Assembly: GCF_002368395.1 (NCBI RefSeq) | Contig: NZ_AP018254.1 | Location: 4,402,001 to 4,466,000, forward strand | Direction: 5' to 3' | Length of the DNA stretch: 64,000 nt | From: Calothrix sp. NIES-3974 | GTDB lineage: Bacteria; Cyanobacteriota; Cyanobacteriia; Cyanobacteriales; Nostocaceae | Part shown: positions 9,477 through 17,520 of the stretch, piece after piece | Numbering within the stretch: position 1 is the stretch's first letter | Layout of the letters: each line of letters starts with the position of its first letter | Position numbers and translations under genes: made by a program | The notes under the pieces: generated by a model | What the model saw: only the letters and a program-made list of their open reading frames with translations | Told to the model about the DNA's origin: nothing | Database searches by the model: none

Positions 9477-10781
9477 TATTCTTTTTATTATTTGCAGAAA
9501 TAATTTTCAGTGCCTTAATACCAATCTACACAGAATTCTCATTCCTAGGTGATTATGCCCTCTTTTACTTTAAAGTTGAGATATTTAGACAAGCAGGGGA
9601 ACAAGGGAAACAAAAATTTCGTGGAGGTGATATCATAAATCGCTGGCAATGAATCAGAATATTAAGAATATTACATTTCCTTTCTCAAAAGTATCTCAGA
9701 GGCATTTAAAATGGTGGCATCATTGGGCAGAAATCATCCTCTAGATACTTGCAAACAGTTGCAAAATCAGGTTAGATATTAAATAATGTAGTTGTAAATT
9801 CGGATTTATTACAAATCCCTAGGACACCCGGGGAGTAAGGAGTAAAAAATCAATCCGTCACCCCGGTCTATAACCTACAGAGTCAGAAACCCAGGAAAAA
9901 GCTGGTAGTCAATAAGTTAAGTGACCGCATCTACCCAGCAAAGAAAGTCCTTGCCGAGAAACAACGTGTATTCCCTATCAGTACAGTGAAATTCGTCATT
10001 TGACAATTAACAAAAATTATGTTGAAAAGCGTGCTTTTTTCAACATCTTCGGTTAGCATTAATGAGTGGGTTCCCCCGACGTGTAAGTACGGCATCCGTA
10101 GGTTCACGATTGGGTTATTAGGCTAGTTTCAGCACTTTTAATCACTCATTAACATGATTTTACTCAGAATACGCTGTATATGCTGTAGTAGTCAGGTGAG
10201 TGCATCCCTAGGATTTGCCTAGTTCAGAATTATTGATATCTATAAAAAAACCGCCTACAGAGCTTTCCGGTAGAGATTGACTAAATCTTGGTGGAAACAC
10301 AAACCAGGCAAAAGCCCTTTGATCCAACTTTTACCTTGTACTTATTCCCCAACTTTATCTACTACCGATTGATGTTGGTTGGTATTGGACTTGGTGCGTA
10401 TAAGCAAGAAACCGGATTTCAACGATAGCAAAAACTAAGTGTTCGGAAAATAGTCAGAAGCAGTTTCCGCAGATTGATAGATTTAAGCAGAAACACTTAG
10501 AAATAGCTTTTGGTAATTGAAATCAGAGCATTGATTATGCTCTTCGCCTGCGAGGTTTGCTTACTTTTAACTTGGCTTGTATCCGTAACATGCGGAAATT
10601 AGCTAAAGTAAAGTGTATTTTATATCAAAGGCTAAAGTTGGTGGATTTCTTCATCAAACTTTAGCAGATTATAAATATTTGACCATAGAGGCAAATTATT
10701 CGCACGCAGAATAAGTTTCCTGTTATACATGTTATACAAGTAAACACAGCCTGCTAATGACCTAATTCAAAAAGCATTGCT
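9477..10781. other. 1.3-kb gene-free region with inverted repeats; possible leader or ncRNA
   Basis: No frame here looks coding. An inverted repeat TTAATGAGTG (10059-10068) / CACTCATTAA (10143-10152) encloses 74 nt and could close a stem. Just upstream, 10021-10044 forms a hairpin (GTTGAAAA / TTTTCAAC). The stretch lies between the divergent fmt gene and the secreted-protein gene, so it may hold a long leader or an independent RNA. No known RNA family was recognised. Confidence 0.5.
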
Positions 10782-12155
10782 ATGCGGCACAGCAACCCCT
10801 TTCTAGAGAGTCAACCGATGCTGAAAACCCTTTTGTTGTCGGGATGGTTTCGTGTACAACCATTCTTGAAGTACGTACTAGTCGTTATCGTGATTGCTCC
10901 TGCGATCGCAGCGAGTAGTCATGCAAGTTCTGTGAATTTATCGTCATCAGCGATTAAAAATCATGAGGGTATTGCTGCCACTCAAGCGGATGCAGCGAAA
11001 GAAACTAATTTATCCCGTGTTAGTATTAAAGAAAACATCGGTGCATCGAGCTTGAACTCGGATTTGCAAGACTCTTCAGGTAACTCTGCCAGCCAACAGC
11101 AAGTGGTGCGGGAGGAAATGATTGCGGTTGTTGAACCCGGATTGTTACAGGCATACGCGGGTGGAGTGACTGCGGGAAGTCAATCCCCAGTGGCTGGAGC
11201 AAGGGAACCGGAACCCCTAGCATCAGTGGAATTTGCTCCTCCTTTGCAGAATCATTCAGGGGGAGCGGGATTAGCTAATAGTAGTAGTTCCCAGGCAAGT
11301 TTAATTGCTAAATTAAAGTCTGCGAAGGCAGGTAGTAATGGCGAAGGATTATTGGGAAACCAGGTATACTTGACAGCGAAAGTACAGCCTGGAATTCGCA
11401 ATATTCAGCCAATTCTTGATGATGTGCCAGTTTTAGAACAGCAAGAACCGGAAGCGAGGGATTCGGAAGACCCCCTAGGAAGCACTTACCCAATTCCGAT
11501 GAATTGGATTATGGCCACCCAGGAAGCAATTGGTCCCCGTGGTGGAGGTACGCGATACTACCGTAGCCATCCTGTTGTTTCCCCCGATGGACGCTATGCG
11601 GTTTACAGTCGCGTGCAGTTGGAAGTAAAACCCGAAATGCATAAAACACGGGTAAGCAGCGTTTTGTTTATTGAAGACCGACAAACCAAACGTCTGCAGG
11701 TTGTCAGTTCCACCTCTCGCAACCGGGATGCACTGATACCCGTTAAAGTCGCTCAGGACATGAATGGAGAGGGAACAATAGGTGTATTAGTTCCGGTGAG
11801 TTGGTCAAAACAAGGCGATCGCTTTTTAGCAAGACGATTTGAAGGGGTGATGAATACCTCCCATGCTTCCGATTATGCGGTAATTTGGAATAGAGATAAA
11901 AACTATACCCGTACCGTGAGTCCCGTGGATCATCATGCTGAAACCGACACGGAAAAAATAGCAATTTTACTGGGTTGGAGTCAGAATCAACCCGACCGGG
12001 TGTTATTCTCGGCTGGGGAAATGGGTAGTGAAGATTGGCCAGTGATTAGCGTGTCCGATGATGGCAGTGTCACCCGTGCATCGGAGGTGGATAAACCTGT
12101 CACCTACCGGGAGCTTTCCCAGGTTTGGGCTGGACCCCAGGTTGCTTACCGTTAA
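10782..12155 (+). CDS. Predicted secreted or anchored cyanobacterial protein of unknown function
   Basis: 457 residues. An N-terminal hydrophobic segment (YVLVVIVIAPAIAASSHASS, about residues 31-50) looks like a signal peptide with AxA-type cleavage. Residues about 50-220 are Ser/Ala/Gly/Gln-rich and probably disordered. The C-terminal half is compact and better conserved-looking: PMNWIMATQEAIG, RSHPVVSPDGRYAVYSR, GVLVPVSWSKQGDRFLARRF, DYAVIWNRD and VLFSAGEMGSEDWPVISV. The phrases VSPDGRYAVYSR and LGWSQNQPDRVLFS recall beta-propeller (TolB/WD40-like) blades, but too few are present to claim one. The start could also be the second Met (residue 13). I do not recognise a family; it acts, if secreted, in the periplasm or envelope. 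Confidence 0.75.
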   Translation: MRHSNPFLESQPMLKTLLLSGWFRVQPFLKYVLVVIVIAPAIAASSHASSVNLSSSAIKNHEGIAATQADAAKETNLSRVSIKENIGASSLNSDLQDSSGNSASQQQVVREEMIAVVEPGLLQAYAGGVTAGSQSPVAGAREPEPLASVEFAPPLQNHSGGAGLANSSSSQASLIAKLKSAKAGSNGEGLLGNQVYLTAKVQPGIRNIQPILDDVPVLEQQEPEARDSEDPLGSTYPIPMNWIMATQEAIGPRGGGTRYYRSHPVVSPDGRYAVYSRVQLEVKPEMHKTRVSSVLFIEDRQTKRLQVVSSTSRNRDALIPVKVAQDMNGEGTIGVLVPVSWSKQGDRFLARRFEGVMNTSHASDYAVIWNRDKNYTRTVSPVDHHAETDTEKIAILLGWSQNQPDRVLFSAGEMGSEDWPVISVSDDGSVTRASEVDKPVTYRELSQVWAGPQVAYR

Positions 12156-12559
12156 CCCAGATGATTGATTGTGACAATCAAAGCACAAAGCACTAGAGAC
12201 TTAGCCCACAGCTATGTCTCTATGTTTTTAATAATTCGTAATTCGTAATAGCATACGGCAACGCTTCGCGTACGTAATACTCGCTACGCGGGAAGCAAGC
12301 TACGTAATTAACCTGAGTTCGGGATAAGAAATCCTCAAAACCCTTGATTTTTCTTTGTTTAGTTTGAAGCTCTGTTTTAAACTCTTCTCAACAAGGCATA
12401 TTATTAAGATTGGTCTCATTTGTGACCCTTATTGACAAAAGAGTCGTAATTTAATTGCTTGTCTTACTACTTAGAGTTTTTCCCAATCCTTACAGAATAG
12501 GCTTTTTAGCTTCTGACTTGACCCGAACTCAGGTTAATTAGGGTTTTATGAGAAACCTG

Positions 12560-12615
12560 TAAAAAAAGGCACGTAGTTGCGCTAGTCTACGACAACTCTG
12601 CGGGTATAGCGCAAT
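12560..12615 (+). repeat. Dispersed repeat AAAAAAAGGCACGTAGTTGC, copy 1
   Basis: Shared with 12892-12966 and, partially, with 21234-21265. Copies 1 and 2 both continue through GCGCTAGTCTACGACAAC and a GCGGGTATAGCGC end. Copies 2 and 3 also share upstream sequence (TTAAT.TTGAT..GTAAAAAAAGG), showing that the unit is longer than the core. Confidence 0.7.
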
Positions 12616-12891
12616 ACGTTTGGTGTTAAAGATAACTCTAGGTTGGGTTGAGGCTTTGCATAGACTGTTGATTTTGTTGATTTTGTGGAAATTTACCCAT
12701 AAGTTCACACAGTTTTTGTGATGATCTCGTCCCGATGCTCCGCGGGGGGACGCATTCCACGAGGGCTACTGCCTCTACATTCTTCAACCCAACCTACCCA
12801 ATAATCAGGCTTTTAAGTCTAATTGAACTGTACTTGGAGTATAGCGCTTTAGCTAGAGCGACTACTACTCGACCACATTAATTTTGATGAG

Positions 12892-12966
12892 TAAAAAAAG
12901 GCATGTAGTTGCGCTAGTCTACGACAACCCTGCGGGTATAGCGCTTCTGCTAGAGCCACTACTACA
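12892..12966 (+). repeat. Dispersed repeat AAAAAAAGGCATGTAGTTGC, copy 2
   Basis: Nearly identical to copy 1 over about 50 bp, then extends into CTTCTGCTAGAGCCACTACT. The core contains self-complementary stretches around the GCGCTAG and CTACTAC segments, so it may fold as a hairpin. Confidence 0.7.
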
Positions 12967-12985
12967 AACCCCTCAAGACTTATGT

Positions 12986-13129
12986 CCTGGACTTACGCAA
13001 TCACTACGCGATTACGTCATTGCGTAGATGCATAACGGATCACCGCAGGGTCGTCAGGTAGACGCGCAGCGGCTTCTTGCAAAGTAGCAATCTCAAAGTC
13101 TTGTTTTATCGTCATCAGTGCGTAAGTCC
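12986..13129. mobile_element. MITE-like element with GGACTTACGCA terminal inverted repeats
   Basis: Perfect 11-bp terminal inverted repeats, GGACTTACGCA (12989-12999) and TGCGTAAGTCC (13119-13129), bound about 140 bp with no coding capacity. TTATGT occurs directly outside both ends (12980-12985 and 13130-13135), compatible with a target-site duplication if the left end is taken at 12986. GGACTTACGCA ends are common on cyanobacterial insertion sequences, so this is probably a non-autonomous derivative (inference). Confidence 0.65.
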
Positions 13130-13140
13130 TTATGTGGATA

Positions 13141-13452
13141 CTACTGGGAAGAAGTGGTTGGAGTTGTGGTATCGGTGGTTTTCCCTAATTCCTCCTTGAC
13201 ACGACGAATGGGTAAATTTGCGATTAATGCAGTGGTTCTTTGATTGCTTTCGAGGGTAAACTCTAAGCCTTCGTTTTCAACTTCAACATAACGGCAGACT
13301 ATTTCCAGGATTTCCTGTCGCATTTTTTCCAACATTTCCGGGTTTAAATCCGCACGGTCGTGGGCAATCACCAGTTGTAACCGGCGTTTAACTTGATTAC
13401 GACTGTGGTCAGAATTACGAGAAAATAAACGTTCGATAAATTCGAGAATCAT
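13141..13452 (-). CDS. minE: Cell division topological specificity factor MinE
   Basis: MinE drives MinD off the membrane and restricts MinC/MinD to the poles, so that FtsZ assembles at mid-cell. The ATG at 13452 gives 103 residues beginning [12 protein letters not shown], the membrane-targeting/anti-MinCD start. Next come [20 protein letters not shown], the strand that contacts MinD, and the dimerisation domain ([22 protein letters not shown]). The frame is open to 13530, but that extension overlaps minD and is not MinE-like. The minD stop is 25 bp upstream, so the two are co-transcribed. The C-terminal Thr-rich tail is typical of cyanobacteria. Confidence 0.96.
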   Translation of the reverse strand: MILEFIERLFSRNSDHSRNQVKRRLQLVIAHDRADLNPEMLEKMRQEILEIVCRYVEVENEGLEFTLESNQRTTALIANLPIRRVKEELGKTTDTTTPTTSSQ

Positions 13453-13477
13453 TACAACTAGCGGTGCAGGGCAAAAG

Positions 13478-14284
13478 TTAAATAATTTTTGTCCACAGCA
13501 ATTTGCGTAGACGTGCGAAAATACTATCACCAGGAGCGTCCAGGTCTAGGAATTCAACGGTTTCCCCTTCTAAACGACGGACGATGTTTTCAAAGGCGGT
13601 TCCTGCTAGGGAAGGTGTGTCTGATAATACAAGTGGCTCGCCACGATTAGTGGAGACAATGACTCGCTCGTCGTCGGGAACAACACCAATAAGGGGAACA
13701 GCTAGGAGTTCCTGAACATCTTGTACAGACATCATATCATTAGCGCGAACCATTGCTGGACGAATCCGGTTAATAATTAAGTGGATTTGCTTAATACCTT
13801 GGGCTTCCAGGAGACCAACAACCCGGTCAGCATCACGAACTGCGGAAATTTCGGGAGTGGTAACGATGAGGGCTTCTTTCGCAGGTGCGATCGCATTTTT
13901 AAATCCGTTTTCAATACCAGCCGGACTATCAATAATGACGTACTGATATTTTTGGGCTAGGGCATTGACAAGCAGTTTCATTTGGTCGGGACTAACAGCC
14001 TCTTTAGTACGATTTTGAGCAGCTGGAAGTAAAACCAGATTGGGTTGACGTTTATCTTTGACTAATGCCTGTTCTAAACGACATTCACGGGACAAAACCT
14101 CAATGGCTGTATAAACAATCCGGTTTTCCAGACCTAATAGTAAGTCTAGGTTACGCAACCCAAAGTCAGCATCTACAAGTGCAACTTGTCGTCCAGCTTT
14201 GGCTATTGCCATTCCTAGATTGGCAGAAACGGTGGTTTTTCCCACACCTCCTTTCCCGGAGGTGACAACAATAATTCGAGTCAT
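13478..14284 (-). CDS. minD: Septum site-determining ATPase MinD
   Basis: MinD is a membrane-associated ParA-type ATPase that recruits the inhibitor MinC. The deviant Walker A is GKGGVGKTT (residues about 10-18) and Walker A' is [15 protein letters not shown]. Further signatures are [11 protein letters not shown] and [17 protein letters not shown]. The C-terminus ends in a basic amphipathic helix ([15 protein letters not shown]), the membrane-targeting sequence. The length, 268 residues, is standard. It lies 25 bp upstream of minE and 544 bp downstream of minC. That gap is unusual for a min operon and carries the tandem repeat array, so minD may have its own promoter. Confidence 0.97.
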   Translation of the reverse strand: MTRIIVVTSGKGGVGKTTVSANLGMAIAKAGRQVALVDADFGLRNLDLLLGLENRIVYTAIEVLSRECRLEQALVKDKRQPNLVLLPAAQNRTKEAVSPDQMKLLVNALAQKYQYVIIDSPAGIENGFKNAIAPAKEALIVTTPEISAVRDADRVVGLLEAQGIKQIHLIINRIRPAMVRANDMMSVQDVQELLAVPLIGVVPDDERVIVSTNRGEPLVLSDTPSLAGTAFENIVRRLEGETVEFLDLDAPGDSIFARLRKLLWTKII

Positions 14285-14609
14285 GATTTATATGAGTGCT
14301 TCCCTTGGACTCAAGAAGTATAAAGATAATCGCCTGAATTAAAAAGTATAAATTACTAAGGTTGCCAGAGACTTTTTTTTACAAGTTGGCAACGAGGGCG
14401 ATGCACCAATACACCATAATTCCGCATCGAGAATACAAAATACGTTTGTATAACTAGCTTGTGAACAGCTTTGCAGACGACCGTAAGTGTATTTCGTTAA
14501 CCTGAATTATGCCGTAATGAATTCAGCACTGATGCTGGGAAATATTTAGTGTTGAAGTAATAATATCTAACTATTAGTCTTTCGCGTCATTCGATTTTGG
14601 ATTTCCGTA
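14285..14609. other. minC-minD intergenic region, portion upstream of minD
   Basis: No coding frame. With a 544-bp gap after minC, this part is the likely site of a separate minD promoter, but I could not pick a convincing promoter box. A run of eight T (14371-14378) occurs on the + strand. Confidence 0.4.
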
Positions 14610-14830
14610 GAGACGACCCGTCGGGTCGTCTCTGTAACCAAATCGTCGGGTCGTCTGTGCAACCAAATCGTCGGGTCGTCTCTGTAACCAAACGTCGGGT
14701 CGTCTCTGTAACCAAATCGTCGGGTCGTCTCTGTAACCAAACGTCGGGTCGTCTGTGCAACCAAATCGTCGGGTCGTCTCTGTAACCAAACGTCGGGTCG
14801 TCTGTGCAACCAAATCGTCGGGTCGTCTCT
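14610..14830. repeat. Tandem array of nine CGTCGGGTCGTC units, 24/25-bp period
   Basis: The array begins with a full palindrome GACGACCCGTCGGGTCGTC (14612-14630) and continues with eight further CGTCGGGTCGTC cores. The cores are separated by two linker types, TCTGTAACCAAA(T) and TGTGCAACCAAAT. Presence or absence of the last T makes the period 25 or 24 bp. The last unit ends in the stop codon of minC: on the minus strand, TAG AGACGACCC. Units are nearly identical and the linkers are not unique, so this is not CRISPR. It looks like amplification of one dispersed palindrome. Confidence 0.9.
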
Positions 14831-16178
14831 AATTTACCTCTGGTTGGCTCCTTTTGCTGGGGTCGATGCGGTTGAGATATTGGGTGCGGGAAAAATCGGT
14901 AGCGCGGGTAATGCGAATGGTATCGGATGTAATATGGGCAACTTCTGCTTGAAATTGCTGGGGTGGTTTTTCGGGAGCGCGAGCGACGGCATCAGCAATC
15001 CGTAGTTGGGTTGGTTCCATTTGTAAGGCCATAATTAAACATTCACGATTACCTGCGGCTCCAGCGTGGGCTATCCCCCGCAGACGACCCCAAATTAAAA
15101 TATCTCCGTCAGCAACAATAGTACCCCCTGGATTGACATCACCGACGATAATTACCGTACCGGGATGGCGAATTTCGACACCGGAGCGGACGGTTGTTTC
15201 CAGATAAATTGGATCTGCTAGTACCTGTGAACTTTCCTGGGGCGATCGCAATATATCTTGAGGGTGGATTTGGGTTACGGAATATCCAGCTGTCACAGCT
15301 GCGATCGCGGTTTGGCGACGACTGGTGGCAATTGATTCTAGCTGGAGTTTGACGTTGCTAAAGGTGTCTGCTAGTTCCTGGAGTTGTCGTCCATCGAGTA
15401 ATCGGTCTTTGGCATCTAAATGTACTTTACCATTGGGAACAAGTAGGCGATCGCTCGCATTTAATCGGACTTGAAATTGCTGCCAAATCTCACTCCAGGA
15501 ATACTCGGAACTGGCGATTTGGGCTTCACTGGGTAAAATTACCTGTAGTTTTCCCCCCTCACTTTTTAGTTGTACCTGAAGATGGGGGTGGATTTCTACT
15601 GGTTCCGGTAGAGTGTCTAGGGTGGGGGAAGCAGAAATTGGCTCTGGGACAGTATTTTTTTCGGTCAGGTTTCCATTGCTGGATAGGGTTTGAGTTAGGG
15701 TTGATACAGATTGTGGTTCTGTTGGTCTTTGAGGAATTTGTCCGTTATGTTCAGATTCGTTGCTTGGTGGTTGATGATTCACTACTTCTAAAACCGGAGG
15801 ATTATAGGTTTTTGATATTACCAAATAGGCTGGCTGGTCTTCCGTATTTTCCCTATCATTAATCCTGTATTCAATACTTTTTGATGGAGAATCTAAATTT
15901 TGTTCCTGTTCAACTAGATTCCCAGGATTTTCCGTTGTAGATGGGGAGGGAACGAGGGATTCATCTGGCTCGTTAGTTACTAAACTAGAAATAAAATGGG
16001 GAGTTGTATCATCATGGGTAGATGGAGTTTGATGCAAAAAATTTAAAACATTGTCAACTTCCTCATCCGGGAGAACTTGACGATTGGTTTCTGTTTCCAA
16101 AATATCCGTATTCTCCACTGGAGATGGGGAAAAGGGAGAATCTGCATGTAGGTTCTGTCTGGGAGAATCGGCATTCAT
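14829..16178 (-). CDS. minC: Septum site-determining protein MinC with long N-terminal extension
   Basis: MinC inhibits FtsZ polymerisation and is positioned by MinD. The C-terminal beta-helix domain is clear: IVGDVNPGGTIVADGDILIWG, then RGIAHAGAAGNRECLIMALQ and TQLRIADAVAR. The preceding domain (HLQVQLKSEGGKLQVILP, RLLVPNGKVHLDAKDRLLDGRQL) resembles the FtsZ-inhibiting N-domain as modified in cyanobacteria. About 200 residues before it are Pro/Ser/Thr/Asn-rich and look disordered, making the protein 449 residues, well above the roughly 230 of E. coli MinC. It is first of minC-minD-minE. Its stop codon TAG is contributed by the palindromic repeat that begins the downstream array. Confidence 0.92.
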   Translation of the reverse strand: MNADSPRQNLHADSPFSPSPVENTDILETETNRQVLPDEEVDNVLNFLHQTPSTHDDTTPHFISSLVTNEPDESLVPSPSTTENPGNLVEQEQNLDSPSKSIEYRINDRENTEDQPAYLVISKTYNPPVLEVVNHQPPSNESEHNGQIPQRPTEPQSVSTLTQTLSSNGNLTEKNTVPEPISASPTLDTLPEPVEIHPHLQVQLKSEGGKLQVILPSEAQIASSEYSWSEIWQQFQVRLNASDRLLVPNGKVHLDAKDRLLDGRQLQELADTFSNVKLQLESIATSRRQTAIAAVTAGYSVTQIHPQDILRSPQESSQVLADPIYLETTVRSGVEIRHPGTVIIVGDVNPGGTIVADGDILIWGRLRGIAHAGAAGNRECLIMALQMEPTQLRIADAVARAPEKPPQQFQAEVAHITSDTIRITRATDFSRTQYLNRIDPSKRSQPEVN

Positions 16179-16207
16179 AATTACCTCACGGAAGTAAGGA
16201 CAGTCAA

Positions 16208-16385
16208 GGGATTTTGGATTTTAGATTTTGGATTACCCGAATTTAGGGGGTAAATCAAGGTTTTGGGATTTTGGATTTTGGATTTTGGATTACCGTAGAG
16301 ACGACCCGTCAAGTCGTCTCTACTATAGATTTTGGATTATTTGATTCTAGATTTTAGATTTTGGATTTTGGATTACTCTTCGGTT
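16208..16385. repeat. Short tandem repeats of the GATTTTG type
   Basis: At least four clusters of GGATTTTGGATTTTGGATTA-like heptads, the STRR class found in heterocystous cyanobacteria. They are interrupted by the GTAGAGACGACC palindrome at 16295-16323. Expansion by slippage is likely. Confidence 0.8.
16295..16323. repeat. TAGAGACGACCC palindrome, isolated copy
   Basis: GTAGAGACGAC (16295-16305) and GTCGTCTCTAC (16313-16323) are perfect inverted repeats around a CCGTCAA loop. It belongs to the same family as the array at 14610-14830 and the copies at 32621, 34559 and 51322. Confidence 0.85.
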
Positions 16386-16945
16386 GATACTCTGCATTTG
16401 GAGCAAGGGAGTGATCAGCCTTAAGTAGTGGGTTGACTTTCTTGCTACTCCCTACTCCCCACTCCCTACTCACTGAAAGTTTAAGGAGTTTGTGAGAAAT
16501 CCGGGAGTACCTGCGTCTATGGATTTTGGATTACCCGATTTTAGTGTTAAATAGGGATTTTGAGATTTTGCGATCGCGTAGCGACTCAAGAAGGAGTATC
16601 GCGTAGCAATTCCTCTGGAGCATCCCATAAGGTATTAGGGATTGCTGTAGGGATTCTGGAAAAAACAACTTTCATCGGTTCTTTTGTCAGTATTACAACA
16701 TATAGACCACTTAGGATGTCGCTTCTCGATGTTGCTCTTCGATTTTAATTCTTATCGCCAACCATTCAAGACTGATTTCAGATGATTTCGGTTTCACCAA
16801 TTAAAATACCATAGGGACACAAAGTATACCGAAAATCTGATTCCGGGGAAAAATAAATTCAAAAATCATTTGGGAGACAAAATAAATGTAGCATGGATTA
16901 CTTTATCTTCAGCGATTGGATTTGAGTAATTTATGTTCTGCTAAG

Positions 16946-17046
16946 TTAGGGTCTGCTGTAAAAGTCTTTTAGTGAGGGTAGGGAGTCGGGAGTAGGGAAT
17001 AGTTTTAACCCAAGCATTCCTCTTTTTATTGGTTACTAAAAATTAC
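16946..17046 (-). repeat. About 100-bp dispersed repeat (inverted copy of the potC-flanking repeat)
   Basis: Read on the minus strand it runs CTGTAATTTTTAGTAACC ... GGAATGCTTGGGTTAAAA ... CTCACTAAAAGACTTTTACA. This parallels the segments at 51401-51545 and 52961-53110. This copy lacks the central ACAGACGCGAC palindrome and has GGGAGTAGGGAATAG sequence instead. Confidence 0.65.
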
Positions 17047-17047
17047 A

Positions 17048-17155
17048 GCGTTGCATTGTTGCGGGATGATAATCTAATTTGCATAGGCGGAAACTTTTGT
17101 TAAATCAAGAAAAATTTCTGCAAATAGATTAAAATAATCCTTGATTATGCAACGC
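17048..17155. repeat. Imperfect 108-bp palindromic element with GCGTTGCAT ends
   Basis: GCGTTGCAT (17048-17056) is repeated inverted as ATGCAACGC (17147-17155). The inner arms also pair in part: AATCTAATTTGCA on the left and, on the complement of the right arm, AATCTATTTGCAG. The whole could form a long hairpin, as MITEs or folded RNAs do. No coding capacity. Confidence 0.6.
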
Positions 17156-17520
17156 CAAAACTACAGATGCAAGGTTTTTGAGCTTCTATACTCCTCCAAA
17201 GTTTGCACTTTCTGGAACCAAAATACCCTCTAAAGCTTACAAGAGATAGAGACGCGATTATCACTTCTTTACTATTTTTCTGCAAGCCCTAAGTTAGAAA
17301 ACCGACTAACTAATACCATTGATTGCGTTGATACCAAAGAAAAAACTTGCAAAAATTATATTTCTCAATAAAAAACGAGGTGGCAAAATTGCTACCCCGC
17401 TAAATTAGATTACCAATTCAATAATGTCACCTACTCCCGCAAGGAGACTCATACGCTCACCCGATAGGGTCAGTGTAGAGAGGAATACACTGTACCGTCA
17501 GGTCAGTGTAGGTAGTTTAC

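Larger units (their letters stand above)
12156..13140. other. Intergenic region rich in dispersed repeats
   Basis: Downstream of the secreted-protein gene and after the end of minE (convergent). It contains a TAATTCGTAATTCGTAAT / CTACGCGGGAAGC repeat (12233-12308, related to 29728-29785), two copies of a TAAAAAAAGGCACGTAGTTG repeat (12560-12615 and 12892-12966) and a MITE-like element (12986-13129). No gene was found. Confidence 0.7.
16179..17520. other. 1.3-kb intergenic region of stacked repeats
   Basis: Between typA and minC, both on the minus strand. No credible gene is present; a 62-codon frame at 16560 is not gene-like. From typA's far side it contains GATTTTG heptads, a perfect-stem palindrome (16295-16323), an inverted copy of the repeat that flanks potC (16946-17046), an imperfect 108-bp palindrome (17048-17155) and a repeat related to 8360-8428. 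Confidence 0.7.

Noticed and set aside
14567-14813. Overlapping open frames on both strands rich in RRPDDLV and TETTRR
   Set aside because: They are translations of the 24/25-bp tandem array, open because the repeat lacks stops; no start context and no family similarity.
14610-14830. Regular array reminiscent of CRISPR
   Set aside because: The units are 24-25 bp and the linkers come in two types only, without unique spacers; no cas genes are present.
16560-16748. 62-codon frame between minC and typA
   Set aside because: It crosses a GCGATCGCGTAGCGAC-type dispersed repeat and shows no protein-like pattern.
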